Shown piece after piece: positions 20,901 through 35,900 of a DNA stretch of 64,000 nucleotides. Numbering within the stretch: the first letter of the stretch is position 1; each line of letters begins with the position of its first letter. Source of the DNA: Phlebotomus papatasi (Eukaryota; Arthropoda; Insecta; Diptera; Psychodidae); NCBI RefSeq assembly GCF_024763615.1, contig NW_026604716.1, forward strand, positions 85,245-149,244. The letters are read 5' to 3'. The notes beneath the pieces were generated by a model. The model worked only from the letters and a program-made list of their open reading frames with translations. It searched no databases and had not been told where the DNA came from. A program made the translations under genes and the position numbers.

Positions 20901-23900
20901 GTAAATGACAGACCCCTTGATCACTTAAAAGTCTTTCTGGGTTATTGCAATCAAAGAATTTATCAAATGCCTGTGTGAAACTTCAAATCATTAAATAAAA
21001 AAAAGTCAATAAATATTAGATCCTTTATTTTGTAAATGACAGACCCCTTGATCACTTAAAAGTCTCTATGCGTTATTGCAATTAAAGAATTTATCAAATG
21101 CCTGTGTGAAACTTCAAATCATTAAATAAAAAAAAGTCAATAAATATTAGATCCTTTATTTTGTAAATCACAGACCCCTTGATCACTTAAAAGTCTCTAT
21201 GCGTTATTGCAATTAAAGAATTTATCAAATACCTGTGTGAAACTTCAAATCATTAAATAAAAAAAGTCAATAAATATTAGATCCTTTATTTTGTAAATGA
21301 CAGACCCCTTGATCACTTAAAAGTCTTTCTGGGTTATTGCAATCAAAGAATTTATCAAATGCCTGTGTGAAACTCCAAACCATTAAATAAAAAAGTCAAT
21401 AAATATTAGATCCTTTATTTTGTAAATGACAGACCCCTTGATCACTTAAAAGTCTTTCTGGGTTATTGCAATTAAAGAATTTATCAAATGCCTGTGTGAA
21501 ACTTCAAATCATTAAATAAAAAAAAGTCAATAAATATTAGATCCTTTATTTTGTAAATGACAGACCCCTTGATCACTTAAAAGTCTCTATGCGTTATTGC
21601 AATTAAAGAATTTATCAAATGCCTGTGTGAAACTTCAAATCATTAAATAAAAAAAAGTCAATAAATATTAGATCCTTTATTTTGTAAATCACAGACCCCT
21701 TGATCACTTAAAAGTCTCTATGCGTTATTGCAATTAAAGAATTTATCAAATACCTGTGTGAAACTTCAAATCATTAAATAAAAAAAGTCAATAAATATTA
21801 GATCCTTTATTTTGTAAATGACAGACCCCTTGATCACTTAAAAGTCTTTCTGGGTTATTGCAATCAAAGAATTTATCAAATGCCTGTGTGAAACTCCAAA
21901 CCATTAAATAAAAAAGTCAATAAATATTAGATCCTTTATTTTGTAAATGACAGACCCCTTGATCACTTAAAAGTCTCTATACGTTATTTTAATTAAATAA
22001 TTTATCAAATGCCTGTGTGAAACTTCAAATCATTAAATAAAAGGAGTCAATAAATATTAGATCCTTTATTTTGTAAATGACAGACCCCTTGATCACTTAA
22101 AAGTCTTTATGCGTTATTGCAATTAAAGAATTTATCAAATGCCTGTGTGAAACTTCAAATCATTAAATAAAAAAAGTCAATAAATATTGGATCCTTTATT
22201 TTGTAAATGACAGACCCCTTGATCACTTAAAAGTCTTTATGCGTTATTGCAATCAAAGAATTTATCAAATGCCTGTGTGAAACTTCAAATCATTAATTAA
22301 AAAAAAGTCAATAAATATTAGATCCTTTATTTTGTAAATGACAGACCCCTTGATCACTTAAAAGTCTCTATGCGTTATTGCAATTAAAGAATTTATCAAA
22401 TGCCTGTGTGAAACTTCAAATCATTAAATAAAAAAAGTCAATAAATATTGGATCCTTTATTTTGTAAATGACAGACCCCTTGATCACTTAAAAGTCTTTC
22501 TGGGTTATTGCAATCAAAGAATTTATCAAATGCCTGTGTGAAACTTCAGATCATTAAATAAAAGAAGTCAATAAATATTAGATCCTTTATTTTGTAAATG
22601 ACAGACCCCTTGATCACTTAAAAGTCTTCATGCGTTATTGCAATTAAAGAATTTATCAAATGCCTGTGTGAAACTTCAAATCATTAAATAAAAAAAGTCA
22701 ATAAATATTTGATCCTTTATTTTGTAAATGACAGACCCCTTGATCACTTAAAAGTCTCTATACGTTATTTTAATTAAATAATTTATCAAATGCCTGTGTG
22801 AAACTTCAAATCATTAAATAAAAGGAGTCAATAAATATTAGATCCTTTATTTTGTAAATGACAGACCCCTTGATCACTTAAAAGTCTCTATGCGTTATTG
22901 CAATTAAAGAATTTATCAAATGCCTGTGTGAAACTTCAAATCATTAAATAAAAAAAGTCAATAAATATTGGATCCTTTATTTTGTAAATGACAGACCCCT
23001 TGATCACTTAAAAGTCTTTCTGGGTTATTGCAATTAAAGAATTTATCAAATTCCTGTGTGAAACTTCAAATCATTAAATAAAAAAAGTCAATAAATATTG
23101 GATCCTTTATTTTGTAAATGACAGACCCCTTGATCACTTAAAAGTCTCTATGCGTTATTGCAATTAAAGAATTTATCAAATGCCTGTGTGAAACTTCAAA
23201 TCATTAAATAAAAAAAGTCAATAAATATTGGATCCTTTATTTTGTAAATGACAGACCCCTTGATCACTTAAAAGTCTTTATGCGTTATTGCAATCAAAGA
23301 ATTTATCAAATGCCTGTGTGAAACTTCAAATCATTAATTAAAAAAAAGTCAATAAATATTAGATCCTTTATTTTGTAAATGACAGACCCCTTGATCACTT
23401 AAAAGTCTCTATGCGTTATTGCAATTAAAGAATTTATCAAATGCCTGTGTGAAACTTCAAATCATTAAATAAAAAAAGTCAATAAATATTGGATCCTTTA
23501 TTTTGTAAATGACAGACCCCTTGATCACTTAAAAGTCTTTCTGGGTTATTGCAATCAAAGAATTTATCAAATGCCTGTGTGAAACTTCAAATCATTAATA
23601 AAAAAAAGTCAATAAATATTAGATCCTTTATTTTGTAAATGACAGACCCCTTGATCACTTAAAAGTCTCTATGCGTTATTTTAATTAAAGAATTTATCAA
23701 ATGCCTGTGTGAAACTTCAAATCATTAAATAAAAAAAGTCAATAAATATTGGATACTTTATTTTGTAAATGACAGACCCCTTGATCACTTAAAAGTCTTT
23801 CTGGGTTATTGCAATCAAAGAATTTATCAAATGCCTGTGTGAAACTTCAAATCATTAAATAAAAGAAGTCAATAAATATTAGATCCTTTATTTTGTAAAT

Positions 23901-26900
23901 GACAGACCCCTTGATCACTTAAAAGTCTCTATGCGTTATTGCAATTAAAGAATTTATCAAATGCCTGTGTGAAACTTCAAATCATTAAATAAAAAAAGTC
24001 AATAAATATTGGATCCATTATTTTGTAAATGACAGACCCCTTGATCACTTAAAAGTCTTTATGCGTTATTGCAATCAAAGAATTTATCAAATGCCTGTGT
24101 GAAACTTCAAATCATTAATTAAAAAAAAGTCAATAAATATTAGATCCTTTGTTTTGTAAATGACAGACCCCTTGATCACTTAAAAGTCTCTATGCGTTAT
24201 TGCAATTAAAGAATTTATCAAATGCCTGTGTGAAACTTCAAATCATTAAATAAAAAAAGTCAATAAATATTGGATCCTTTATTTTGTAAATGACAGACCC
24301 CTTGATCACTTAAAAGTCTTTCTGGGTTATTGCAATTAAAGAATTTATCAAATGCCTGTGTGAAACTTCAAATCATTAAATAAAAAAAAGTCAATAAATA
24401 TTAGATCCTTTATTTTGTAAATGACAGACCCCTTGATCACTTAAAAGTCTCTATGCGTTATTGCAATTAAAGAATTTATCAAATGCCTGTGTGAAACTTC
24501 AAATCATTAAATAAAAAAAGTCAATAAATATTGGATCCTTTATTTTGTAAATGACAGACCCCTTGATCACTTAAAAGTCTTTATGCGTTATTGCAATCAA
24601 AGAATTTATCAAATGCCTGTGTGAAACTTCAAATCATTAATTAAAAAAAAGTCAATAAATATTAGATCCTTTATTTTGTAAATGACAGACCCCTTGATCA
24701 CTTAAAAGTCTCTATGCGTTATTGCAATTAAAGAATTTATCAAATGCCTGTGTGAAACTTCAAATCATTAAATAAAAAAAGTCAATAAATATTGGATCCT
24801 TTATTTTGTAAATGACAGACCCCTTGATCACTTAAAAGTCTTTCTGGGTTATTGCAATCAAAGAATTTATCAAATGTCTGTGTGAAACTTCAAATCATTA
24901 TTAAAAAAAAGTCAATAAATATTAGATCCTTTATTTTGTAAATGACAGACCCCTTGATCACTTAAAAGTCTCTATGCGTTATTTTAATTAAAGAATTTAT
25001 CAAATGCCTGTGTGAAACTTCAAATCATTAAATAAAAAAAGTCAATAAATATTGGATACTTTATTTTGTAAATGACAGACCCCTTGATCACTTAAAAGTC
25101 TTTCTGGGTTATTGCAATCAAAGAATTTATCAAATGCCTGTGTGAAACTTCAAATCATTAAATAAAAAAAGTCAATAAATATTGGATCCTTTATTTTGTA
25201 AATGACAGACCCCTTGATCACTTAAAAGTCTTTCTGGGTTATTGCAATCAAAGAATTTATCAAATGCCTGTGTGAAACTTCAAATCATTAATTAAAAAAA
25301 AGTCAATAAATATTAGATCCTTTATTTTGTAAATGACAGACCCCTTGATCACTTAAAAGTCTCTATGCGTTATTTTAATTAAAGAATTTATCAAATGCCT
25401 GTGTGAAACTTCAAATCATTAAATAAAAAAAGTCAATAAATATTAGATCCTTTATTTTGTAAATGACAGACCCCTTGATCACTTAAAAGTCTCTATGCAT
25501 TATTTTAATTAAAGAATTTATCGAATGCCTGTGTGAAACTTCAAATCATTAAATAAAAGGAGTCAATAAATATTAGATCCTTTATTTTGTAAATGACAGA
25601 CCCCTTGATCACTTAAAAGTCTTTATGCGTTATTGCAATTAAAGAATTTATCAAATGCCCGTGTGAAACTTCAAATCATTAATTAAAAAAAAGTCAATAA
25701 ATATTAGATCCTTTATTTTGTAAATGACACACCCCTTGATCACTTAAAAGTCTCTATGCGTTATTTTAATTAAAGAATTTATCAAATGCCTGTGTGAAAC
25801 TTCAAATCATTAAATAAAAAAAGTCAATAAATATTAGATCCTTTATTTTGTAAATGACAGACCCCTTGATCACTTAAAAGTCTCTATGCATTATTTTAAT
25901 TAAAGAATTTATCGAATGCCTGTGTGAAACTTCAAATCATTAAATAAAAGGAGTCAATAAATATTAGATCCTTTATTTTGTAAATGACAGACCCCTTGAT
26001 CACTTAAAAGTCTTTATGCGTTATTGCAATTAAAGAATTTATCAAATGCCCGTGTGAAACTTCAAATCATTAATTAAAAAAAAAGTCAATAAATATTAGA
26101 TCCTTTATTTTGTAAATGACAGACCCCTTGATCACTTAAAAGTCTCTATGCGTTATTTTAATTAAAGAATTTATCAAATGCCTGTGTGAATCTTCAAATC
26201 ATTAAATAAAAAAAGTCAATAAATATTAGATCCTTTATTTTGTAAATGACAGACCCTTTGATCACTTAAAAGTCTTTCTGGGTTATTGCAATCAAAGAAT
26301 TTATCAAATGCCTGTGTGAAACTTCAAATCATTAAATAAAAAAAGTCAATAAATATTAGATCCTTTATTTTGTAAATGACAGACCCCTTGATCACTTAAA
26401 AGTCTTTATGCTTTATTGCAATTAAAGAATTTATCAAATGCCTGTGTGAAACTTCAAATCATTAAATAAAAGGAGTCAATAAATATTAGATCCTTTATTT
26501 TGTAAATGACAGACCCCTTGATCACTTAAAAGTCTTTATGCTTTATTGCAATTAAAGAATTTATCAAATGCCTGTGTGAAACTTCAAATCATTAAATAAA
26601 AAAAGTCAATAAATATTAGATCCTTTATTTTGTAAATGACAGACCCCTTGATCACTTAAAAGTCTTTCTGGGTTATTGCAATCAAAGAATTTATCAAATG
26701 CCTGTGTGAAACTTCAAATCATTAATTAAAAAAAAGTCAATAAATATTAGATCCTTTATTTTGTAAATGACAGACCCCTTGATCACTTAAAAGTCTCTAT
26801 ACGTTATTTTAATTAAATAATTTATCAAATGCCTGTGTGAAACTTCAAATCATTAAATAAAAAGAGTCAATAAATATTGGATCCTTTATTTTGTAAATGA

Positions 26901-29900
26901 CAGACCCCTTGATCACTTAAAAGTCTCTATGCGTTATTGCAATTAAAGAATTTATCAAATGCCTGTGTGAAACTCCAAACCATTAAATAAAAGAAGTCAA
27001 TAAATATTAGATCCTTTATTTTGTAAATGACAGACCCCTTGATCACTTAAAAGTCTTTCTGGGTTATTGCAATCAAAGAATTTATCAAATTCCTGTGTGA
27101 AACTTCAAATCATTAATTAAAAAAAAGTCAATAAATATTAGATCCTTTATTTTGTAAATGACAGACCCCTTGATCACTTAAAAGTCTCTATACGTTATTG
27201 CAATTAAAGAATTTATCAAATGCCTGTGTGAAACTTCAAATCATTAAATAAAAGGAGTCAATAAATATTAGATCCTTTATTTTGTAAATGACAGACCCCT
27301 TGATCACTTAAAAGTCTTTATGCTTTATTGCAATTAAAGAATTTATCAAATGCCTGTGTGAAACTTCAAATCATTAAATAAAAAAAGTCAATAAATATTG
27401 AATCCTTTATTTTGTAAATGACAGACCCCTTGATCACTTAAAAGTCTTTCTGGGTTATTGCAATCAAAGAATTTATCAAATGCCTGTGTGAAACTTCAAA
27501 TCATTAAATAAAAAAAGTCAATAAATATTAGATCCTTTATTTTGTAAATGACAGACCCCTTGATCACTTAAAAGTCTCTATACGTTATTTTAATTAAATA
27601 ATTTATCAAATGCCTGTGTGAAACTTCAAATCATTAAATAAAAGGAGTCAATAAATATTAGATAGTTTATTTTGTAAATGACAGACCCCTTGATCACTTA
27701 AAAGTCTTTATGCTTTATTGCAATTAAAGAATTTATCAAATGCCTGTGTGAAACTTCAAATCATTAAATAAAAAACGTCAATAAATATTGAATCCTTTAT
27801 TTTGTAAATGACAGACCCCTTGATCACTTAAAAGTCTTTCTGGGTTATTGCAATCAAAGAATTTATCAAATGCCTGTGTGAAACTTCAAATCATTAATTA
27901 AAAAAAAGTCAATAAATATTAGATCCTTTATTTTGTAAATGACAGACCCCTTGATCACTTAAAAGTCTCTATACGTTATTTTAATTAAATAATTTATCAA
28001 ATGCCTGTGTGAAACTTCAAATCATTAAATAAAAAGAGTCAATAAATATTGGATCCTTTATTTTGTAAATGACAGACCCCTTGATCACTTAAAAGTCTCT
28101 ATGCGTTATTGCAATTAAAGAATTTATCAAATGCCTGTGTGAAACTCCAAACCATTAAATAAAAGAAGTCAATAAATATTAGATCCTTTATTTTGTAAAT
28201 GACAGACCCCTTGATCACTTAAAAGTCTTTCTGGGTTATTGCAATCAAAGAATTTATCAAATGCCTGTGTGAAACTGCAAACCATTAAATAAAAAGGTCA
28301 ATAAATATTAGATCCTTTATTTTGTAAATGACAGACCCTTTGATCACTTAAAATTCTTTCTGGGTTATTGCAATCAAAGAATTTATCAAATGCCTGTGTG
28401 AAACTCCAAACCATTAAATAAAAAAGTCAATAAATATTAGATCCTTTATTTTGTAAATGACAGACCCCTTGATCACTTAAAAGTCTTTCTGGGTTATTGC
28501 AATTAAAGAATTTATCAAATGCCTGTGTGAAACTTCAAATCATTAAATAAAAAAAAGTCAAAAAATATTAGATCCTTTATTTTGTAAATGACAGACCCCT
28601 TGATCACTTAAAAGTCTCTATGCGTTATTGCAATTAAAGAATTTATCAAATGCCTGTGTGAAACTTCAAATCATTAAATAAAAAAAAGTCAATAAATATT
28701 AGATCCTTTATTTTGTAAATCACAGACCCCTTGATCACTTAAAAGTCTCTATGCGTTATTGCAATTAAAGAATATATCAAATACCTGTGTGAAACTTCAA
28801 ATCATTAAATAAAAAAAGTCAATAAATATTAGATCCTTTATTTTGTAAATGACAGACCCCTTGATCACTTAAAAGTCTTTCTGGGTTATTGCAATCAAAG
28901 AATTTATCAAATGCCTGTGTGAAACTCCAAACCATTAAATAAAAAAAGTCAATAAATATTAGATCCTTTATTTTGTAAATGACAGACCCCTTGATCACTT
29001 AAAAGTCTTTCTGGGTTATTGCAATTAAAGAATTTATCAAATGCCTGTGTGAAACTTCAAATCATTAAATAAAAAAAGTCAATAAATATTGGATCCTTTA
29101 TTTTGTAAATGACAGACCCCTTGATCACTTAAAAGTCTCTATGCGTTATTGCAATTAAAGAATTTATCAAATGCCTGTGTGAAACTTCAAATCATTAAAT
29201 AAAAAAAGTCAATAAATATTAGATCCTTTATTTTGTAAATGACAGACCCCTTGATCACTTAAAAGTCTTTCTGGGTTATTGCAATTAAAGAATTTATCAA
29301 ATGCCTGTGTGAAACTTCAAATCATTAAATAAAAAAAAGTCAATAAATATTAGATCCTTTATTTTGTAAATGACAGACCCCTTGTTCACTTAAAAGTCTT
29401 TCTGGGTTATTGCAATCAAAGAATTTATCAAATGCCTGTGTGAAACTCCAAACCATTAAATAAAAAAAGTCAATAAATATTGGATCCTTTATTTTGTAAA
29501 TGACAGACCCCTTGATCACTTAAAAGTCTTTCTGGGTTATTGCAATCAAAGAATTTATCAATTGCCTGTGTGAAACTTCAAATCATTAATTAAAAAAAAG
29601 TCAATAAATATTAGATCCTTTATTTAGTAAATGACAAACCCCTTGATCACTTAAAAGTCTTTCTGAGTTATTGCAATCAAAGAATTTATCAAATGCCTGT
29701 GTGAAACTCCAAACCATTAAATAAAAAAAGTCAATAAATATTAGATCCTTTATTTTGTAAATGACAGACCCCTTGATCACTTAAAAGTCTTTCTGGGTTA
29801 TTGCAATTAAAGAATTTATCAAATGCCTGTGTGAAACTTCAAATCATTAAATAAAAAAAAGTCAAAAAATATTAGATCCTTTATTTTGTAAATGACAGAC

Positions 29901-32900
29901 CCCTTGATCACTTAAAAGTCTCTATGCGTTATTGCAATTAAAGAATTTATCAAATGCCTGTGTGAAACTTCAAATCATTAAATAAAAAAAAGTCAATAAA
30001 TATTAGATCCTTTATTTTGTAAATCACAGACCCCTTGATCACTTAAAAGTCTCTATGCGTTATTGCAATTAAAGAATTTATCAAATACCTGTGTGAAACT
30101 TCAAATCATTAAATAAAAAAGTCAATAAATATTAGATCCTTTATTTTGTAAATGACAGACCCCTTGATCACTTAAAAGTCTTTCTGGGTTATTGCAATCA
30201 AAGAATTTATCAAATGCCTGTGTGAAACTCCAAACCATTAAATAAAAAAAGTCAATAAATATTAGATCCTTTATTTTGTAAATGACAGACCCCTTGATCA
30301 CTTAAAAGTCTTTCTGGGTTATTGCAATTAAAGAATTTATCAAATGCCTGTGTGAAACTTCAAATCATTAAATAAAAAAAGTCAATAAATATTGGATCTT
30401 TTATTTTGTAAATGACAGACCCCTTGATCACTTAAAAGTCTCTATGCGTTATTGCAATTAAAGAATTTATCAAATGCCTGTGTGAAACTTCAAATCATTA
30501 AATAAAAAAAGTCAATAAATATTAGATCCTTTATTTTGTAAATGACAGACCCCTTGATCACTTAAAAGTCTTTCTGGGTTATTGCAATTAAAGAATTTAT
30601 CAAATGCCTGTGTGAAACTTCAAATCATTAAATAAAAAAAAGTCAATAAATATTAGATCCTTTATTTTGTAAATGACAGACCCCTTGATCACTTAAAAGT
30701 CTTTCTGGGTTATTGCAATCAAAGAATTTATCAAATGCCTGTGTGAAACTCCAAACCATTAAATAAAAAAAGTCAATAAATATTGGATCCTTTATTTTGT
30801 AAATGACAGACCCCTTGATCACTTAAAAGTCTTTCTGGGTTATTGCAATCAAAGAATTTATCAATTGCCTGTGTGAAACTTCAAATCATTAATTAAAAAA
30901 AAGTCAATAAATATTAGATCCTTTATTTAGTAAATGACAAACCCCTTGATCACTTAAAAGTCTTTCTGAGTTATTCCAATCAAAGAATTTATCAAATGCC
31001 TGTGTGAAACTCCAAACCATTAAATAAAAAAAGTCAATAAATATTAGATCCTTTATTTTGTAAATGACAGACCCCTTAAACACTTAAAAGTCTTTCTGGG
31101 TTATTGCAATCAAAGAATTTATCAAATGCCTGTGTGAAACTTCAAATCATTAATTAAAAAAAAAGTCAATAAATATTAGATCCTTTATTTTGTAAATGAC
31201 AGACCCCTTGATCACTTAAAAGTCTCTATACGTTATTTTAATTAAATAATTTATCAAATGCCTGTGTGAAACTTCAAATCATTAAATAAAAAGAGTCAAT
31301 AAATATTAGATCCTTTATTTTGTAAATGACAGACCCCTTGATCACTTAAAAGTCTCTATGCGTTATTGCAATTAAAGAATTTATCAAATGCCTGTGTGAA
31401 ACTTCAAATCATTAAATAAAAAAAAGTCAATAAATATTAGATCCTTTATTTTGTAAATGACAGACCCCTTGATCACTTAAAAGTCTCTACACATTATTTT
31501 AATTAAATAATTAATCAAATGCCTGTGTGAAACTTCAAATCATTAAATAAAAAAAGTCAATAAATATTAGATCCTTTATTTTGTAAATGACAGACCCCTT
31601 GATCACTTAAAAGTCTTTCTGGGTTATTGCAATCAAAGAATTTATCAAATGCCTGTGTGAAACTCCAAACCATTAAATAAAAAAAAGTCAATAAATATTA
31701 GATCCTTTATTTTGTAAATGACAGACCCCTTGATCACTTAAAAGTCTTTCTGGGTTATTGCAATCAAAGAATTTATCAAATGCCTGTGTGAAACTTCAAA
31801 TCATTAAATAAAAAAAAAATAAATATTAGATCCTTTATTTTGTAAATGACAGACCCCTTGATCACTTAAAAGTCTCTATACGTTATTGCAATTAAAGAAT
31901 TTATCAAATGCCTGTGTGAAACTTCAAATCATTAAATAAAAAGAGTCAATAAATATTAGATCCTTTATTTTGTAAATGACAGACCCCTTGATCACTTAAA
32001 AGTCTCTATGCGTTATTGCAATTAAAGAATTTATCAAATGCCTGTGTGAAACTTCAAATCATTAAATAAAAAAAGTCAATAAATATTGGATCCTTTATTT
32101 TGTAAATGACAGACCCCTTGATCACTTAAAAGTCTTTCTGGGTTATTGCAATCAAAGAATTTATCAAATGCCTGTGTGAAACTTCAAATCATTAATTAAA
32201 AAAAAAGTCAATAAATATTAGATCCTTTATTTTGTAAATGACAGACCCCTTGATCACTTAAAAGTCTCTATACGTTATTTTAATTAAATAATTTATCAAA
32301 TGCCTGTGTGAAACTTCAAATCATTAATTAAAAAAAAGTCAATAAATATTAGATCCTTTATTTTGTAAATGACAGACCCCTTGATCACTTAAAAGTCTTT
32401 ATGCGTTATTGCAATTAAAGAATTTATCAAATGCCTGTGTGAAACTTCAAATCATTAATTAAAAAAAAGTCAATAAATATTGGATCCTTTATTTTGTAAA
32501 TGACAGACCCCTTGATCACTTAAAAGTCTCTATGCGTTATTGCAATTAAAGAATTTATCAAATGCCTGTGTGAAACTTCAAATCATTAAATAAAAAAAGT
32601 CAATAAATATTGGATCCTTTATTTTGTAAATGACAGACCCCTTGATCACTTAAAAGTCTTTCTGGGTTATTGCAATCAAAGAATTTATCAAATGCCTGTG
32701 TGAAACTTCAAATCATTAAATAAAAGAAGTCAATAAATATTAGATCCTTTATTTTGTAAATGACAGACCCCTTGATCACTTAAAAGTCTTTCTGGGTTAT
32801 TGCAATTAAAGAATTTATCAAATGCCTGTGTGAAACTTCAAATCATTAAATAAAAAAAGTCAATAAATATTTGATCCTTTATTTTGTAAATGACAGACCC

Positions 32901-35900
32901 CTTGATCACTTAAAAGTCTTTCTGGGTTATTGCAATCAAAGAATTTATCAAATGCCTGTGTGAAACTTCAAATCATTAAATAAAAAAAGTCAATAAATAT
33001 TAGATCCTTTATTTTGTAAATGACAGACCCCTTGATCACTTAAAAGTCTTTCTGGGTTATTGCAATCAAAGAATTTATCAAATGCCTGTGTGAAACTCCA
33101 AACCATTAAATAAAAAAAAGTCAATAAATATTAGATCCTTTATTTTGTAAATGACAGACCCCTTGATCACTTAAAAGTCTTTCTGGGTTATTGCAATCAA
33201 AGAATTTATCAAATGCCTGTGTGAAACTTCAAATCATTAAATAAAAAAAAAATAAATATTAGATCCTTTATTTTGTAAATGACAGACCCCTTGATCACTT
33301 AAAAGTCTCTATACGTTATTGCAATTAAAGAATTTATCAAATGCCTGTGTGAAACTTCAAATCATTAAATAAAAAGAGTCAATAAATATTAGATCCTTTA
33401 TTTTGTAAATGACAGACCCCTTGATCACTTAAAAGTCTCTATGCGTTATTGCAATTAAAGAATTTATCAAATGCCTGTGTGAAACTTCAAATCATTAAAT
33501 AAAAAAAGTCAATAAATATTGGATCCTTTATTTTGTAAATGACAGACCCCTTGATCACTTAAAAGTCTTTCTGGGTTATTGCAATCAAAGAATTTATCAA
33601 ATGCCTGTGTGAAACTTCAAATCATTAATTAAAAAAAAAGTCAATAAATATTAGATCCTTTATTTTGTAAATGACAGACCCCTTGATCACTTAAAAGTCT
33701 CTATACGTTATTTTAATTAAATAATTTATCAAATGCCTGTGTGAAACTTCAAATCATTAATTAAAAAAAAGTCAATAAATATTAGATCCTTTATTTTGTA
33801 AATGACAGACCCCTTGATCACTTAAAAGTCTTTATGCGTTATTGCAATTAAAGAATTTATCAAATGCCTGTGTGAAACTTCAAATCATTAATTAAAAAAA
33901 AGTCAATAAATATTGGATCCTTTATTTTGTAAATGACAGACCCCTTGATCACTTAAAAGTCTCTATGCGTTATTGCAATTAAAGAATTTATCAAATGCCT
34001 GTGTGAAACTTCAAATCATTAAATAAAAAAAGTCAATAAATATTGGATCCTTTATTTTGTAAATGACAGACCCCTTGATCACTTAAAAGTCTTTCTGGGT
34101 TATTGCAATCAAAGAATTTATCAAATGCCTGTGTGAAACTTCAAATCATTAAATAAAAAAAGTCAATAAATATTAGATCCTTTATTTTGTAAATGACAGA
34201 CCCCTTGTTCACTTAAAAGTCTTTCTGGGTTATTGCAATCAAAGAATTTATCAAATGCCTGTGTGAAACTCCAAACCATTAAATAAAAAAAGTCAATAAA
34301 TATTGGATCCTTTATTTTGTAAATGACAGACCCCTTGATCACTTAAAAGTCTTTCTGGGTTATTGCAATCAAAGAATTTATCAATTGCCTGTGTGAAACT
34401 TCAAATCATTAATTAAAAAAAAGTCAATAAATATTAGATCCTTTATTTAGTAAATGACAAACCCCTTGATCACTTAAAAGTCTTTCTGAGTTATTGCAAT
34501 CAAAGAATTTATCAAATGCCTGTGTGAAACTCCAAACCATTAAATAAAAAAAGTCAATAAATATTAGATCCTTTATTTTGTAAATGACAGACCCCTTGAT
34601 CACTTAAAAGTCTTTCTGGGTTATTGCAATTAAAGAATTTATCAATTGCCTGTGTGAAACTTCAAATCATTAATTAAAAAAAAGTCAATAAATATTAGAT
34701 CCTTTATTTTGTAAATGACAGACCCCTTGATCACTTAAAAGTCTTTCTGGGTTATTGCAATCAAAGAATTTATCAAATGCCTGTGTGAAACTCCAAACCA
34801 TTAAATAAAAAAAGTCAATAAATATTAGATCCTTTATTTTGTAAATGACAGACCCCTTGATCACTTAAAAGTCTTTCTGGGTTATTGCAATTAAAGAATT
34901 TATCAAATGCCTGTGTGAAACTTCAAATCATTAAATAAAAAAAGTCAATAAATATTGGATCTTTTATTTTGTAAATGACAGACCCCTTGATCACTTAAAA
35001 GTCTCTATGCGTTATTGCAATTAAAGAATTTATCAAATGCCTGTGTGAAACTTCAAATCATTAAATAAAAAAAGTCAATAAATATTAGATCCTTTATTTT
35101 GTAAATGACAGACCCCTTGATCACTTAAAAGTCTTTCTGGGTTATTGCAATTAAAGAATTTATCAAATGCCTGTGTGAAACTTCAAATCATTAAATAAAA
35201 AAAAGTCAATAAATATTAGATCCTTTATTTTGTAAATGACAGACCCCTTGATCACTTAAAAGTCTTTCTGGGTTATTGCAATCAAAGAATTTATCAAATG
35301 CCTGTGTGAAACTCCAAACCATTAAATAAAAAAAGTCAATAAATATTGGATCCTTTATTTTGTAAATGACAGACCCCTTGATCACTTAAAAGTCTTTCTG
35401 GGTTATTGCAATCAAAGAATTTATCAATTGCCTGTGTGAAACTTCAAATCATTAATTAAAAAAAAGTCAATAAATATTAGATCCTTTATTTAGTAAATGA
35501 CAAACCCCTTGATCACTTAAAAGTCTTTCTGAGTTATTCCAATCAAAGAATTTATCAAATGCCTGTGTGAAACTCCAAACCATTAAATAAAAAAAGTCAA
35601 TAAATATTAGATCCTTTATTTTGTAAATGACAGACCCCTTGATCACTTAAAAGTCTCTATGCGTTATTGCAATTAAAGAATTTATCAAATGCCTGTGTGA
35701 AACTTCAAATCATTAAATAAAAAAAAGTCAATAAATATTAGATCCTTTATTTTGTAAATCACAGACCCCTTGATCACTTAAAAGTCTCTATGCGTTATTG
35801 CAATTAAAGAATTTATCAAATACCTGTGTGAAACTTCAAATCATTAAATAAAAAAGTCAATAAATATTAGATCCTTTATTTTGTAAATGACAGACCCCTT

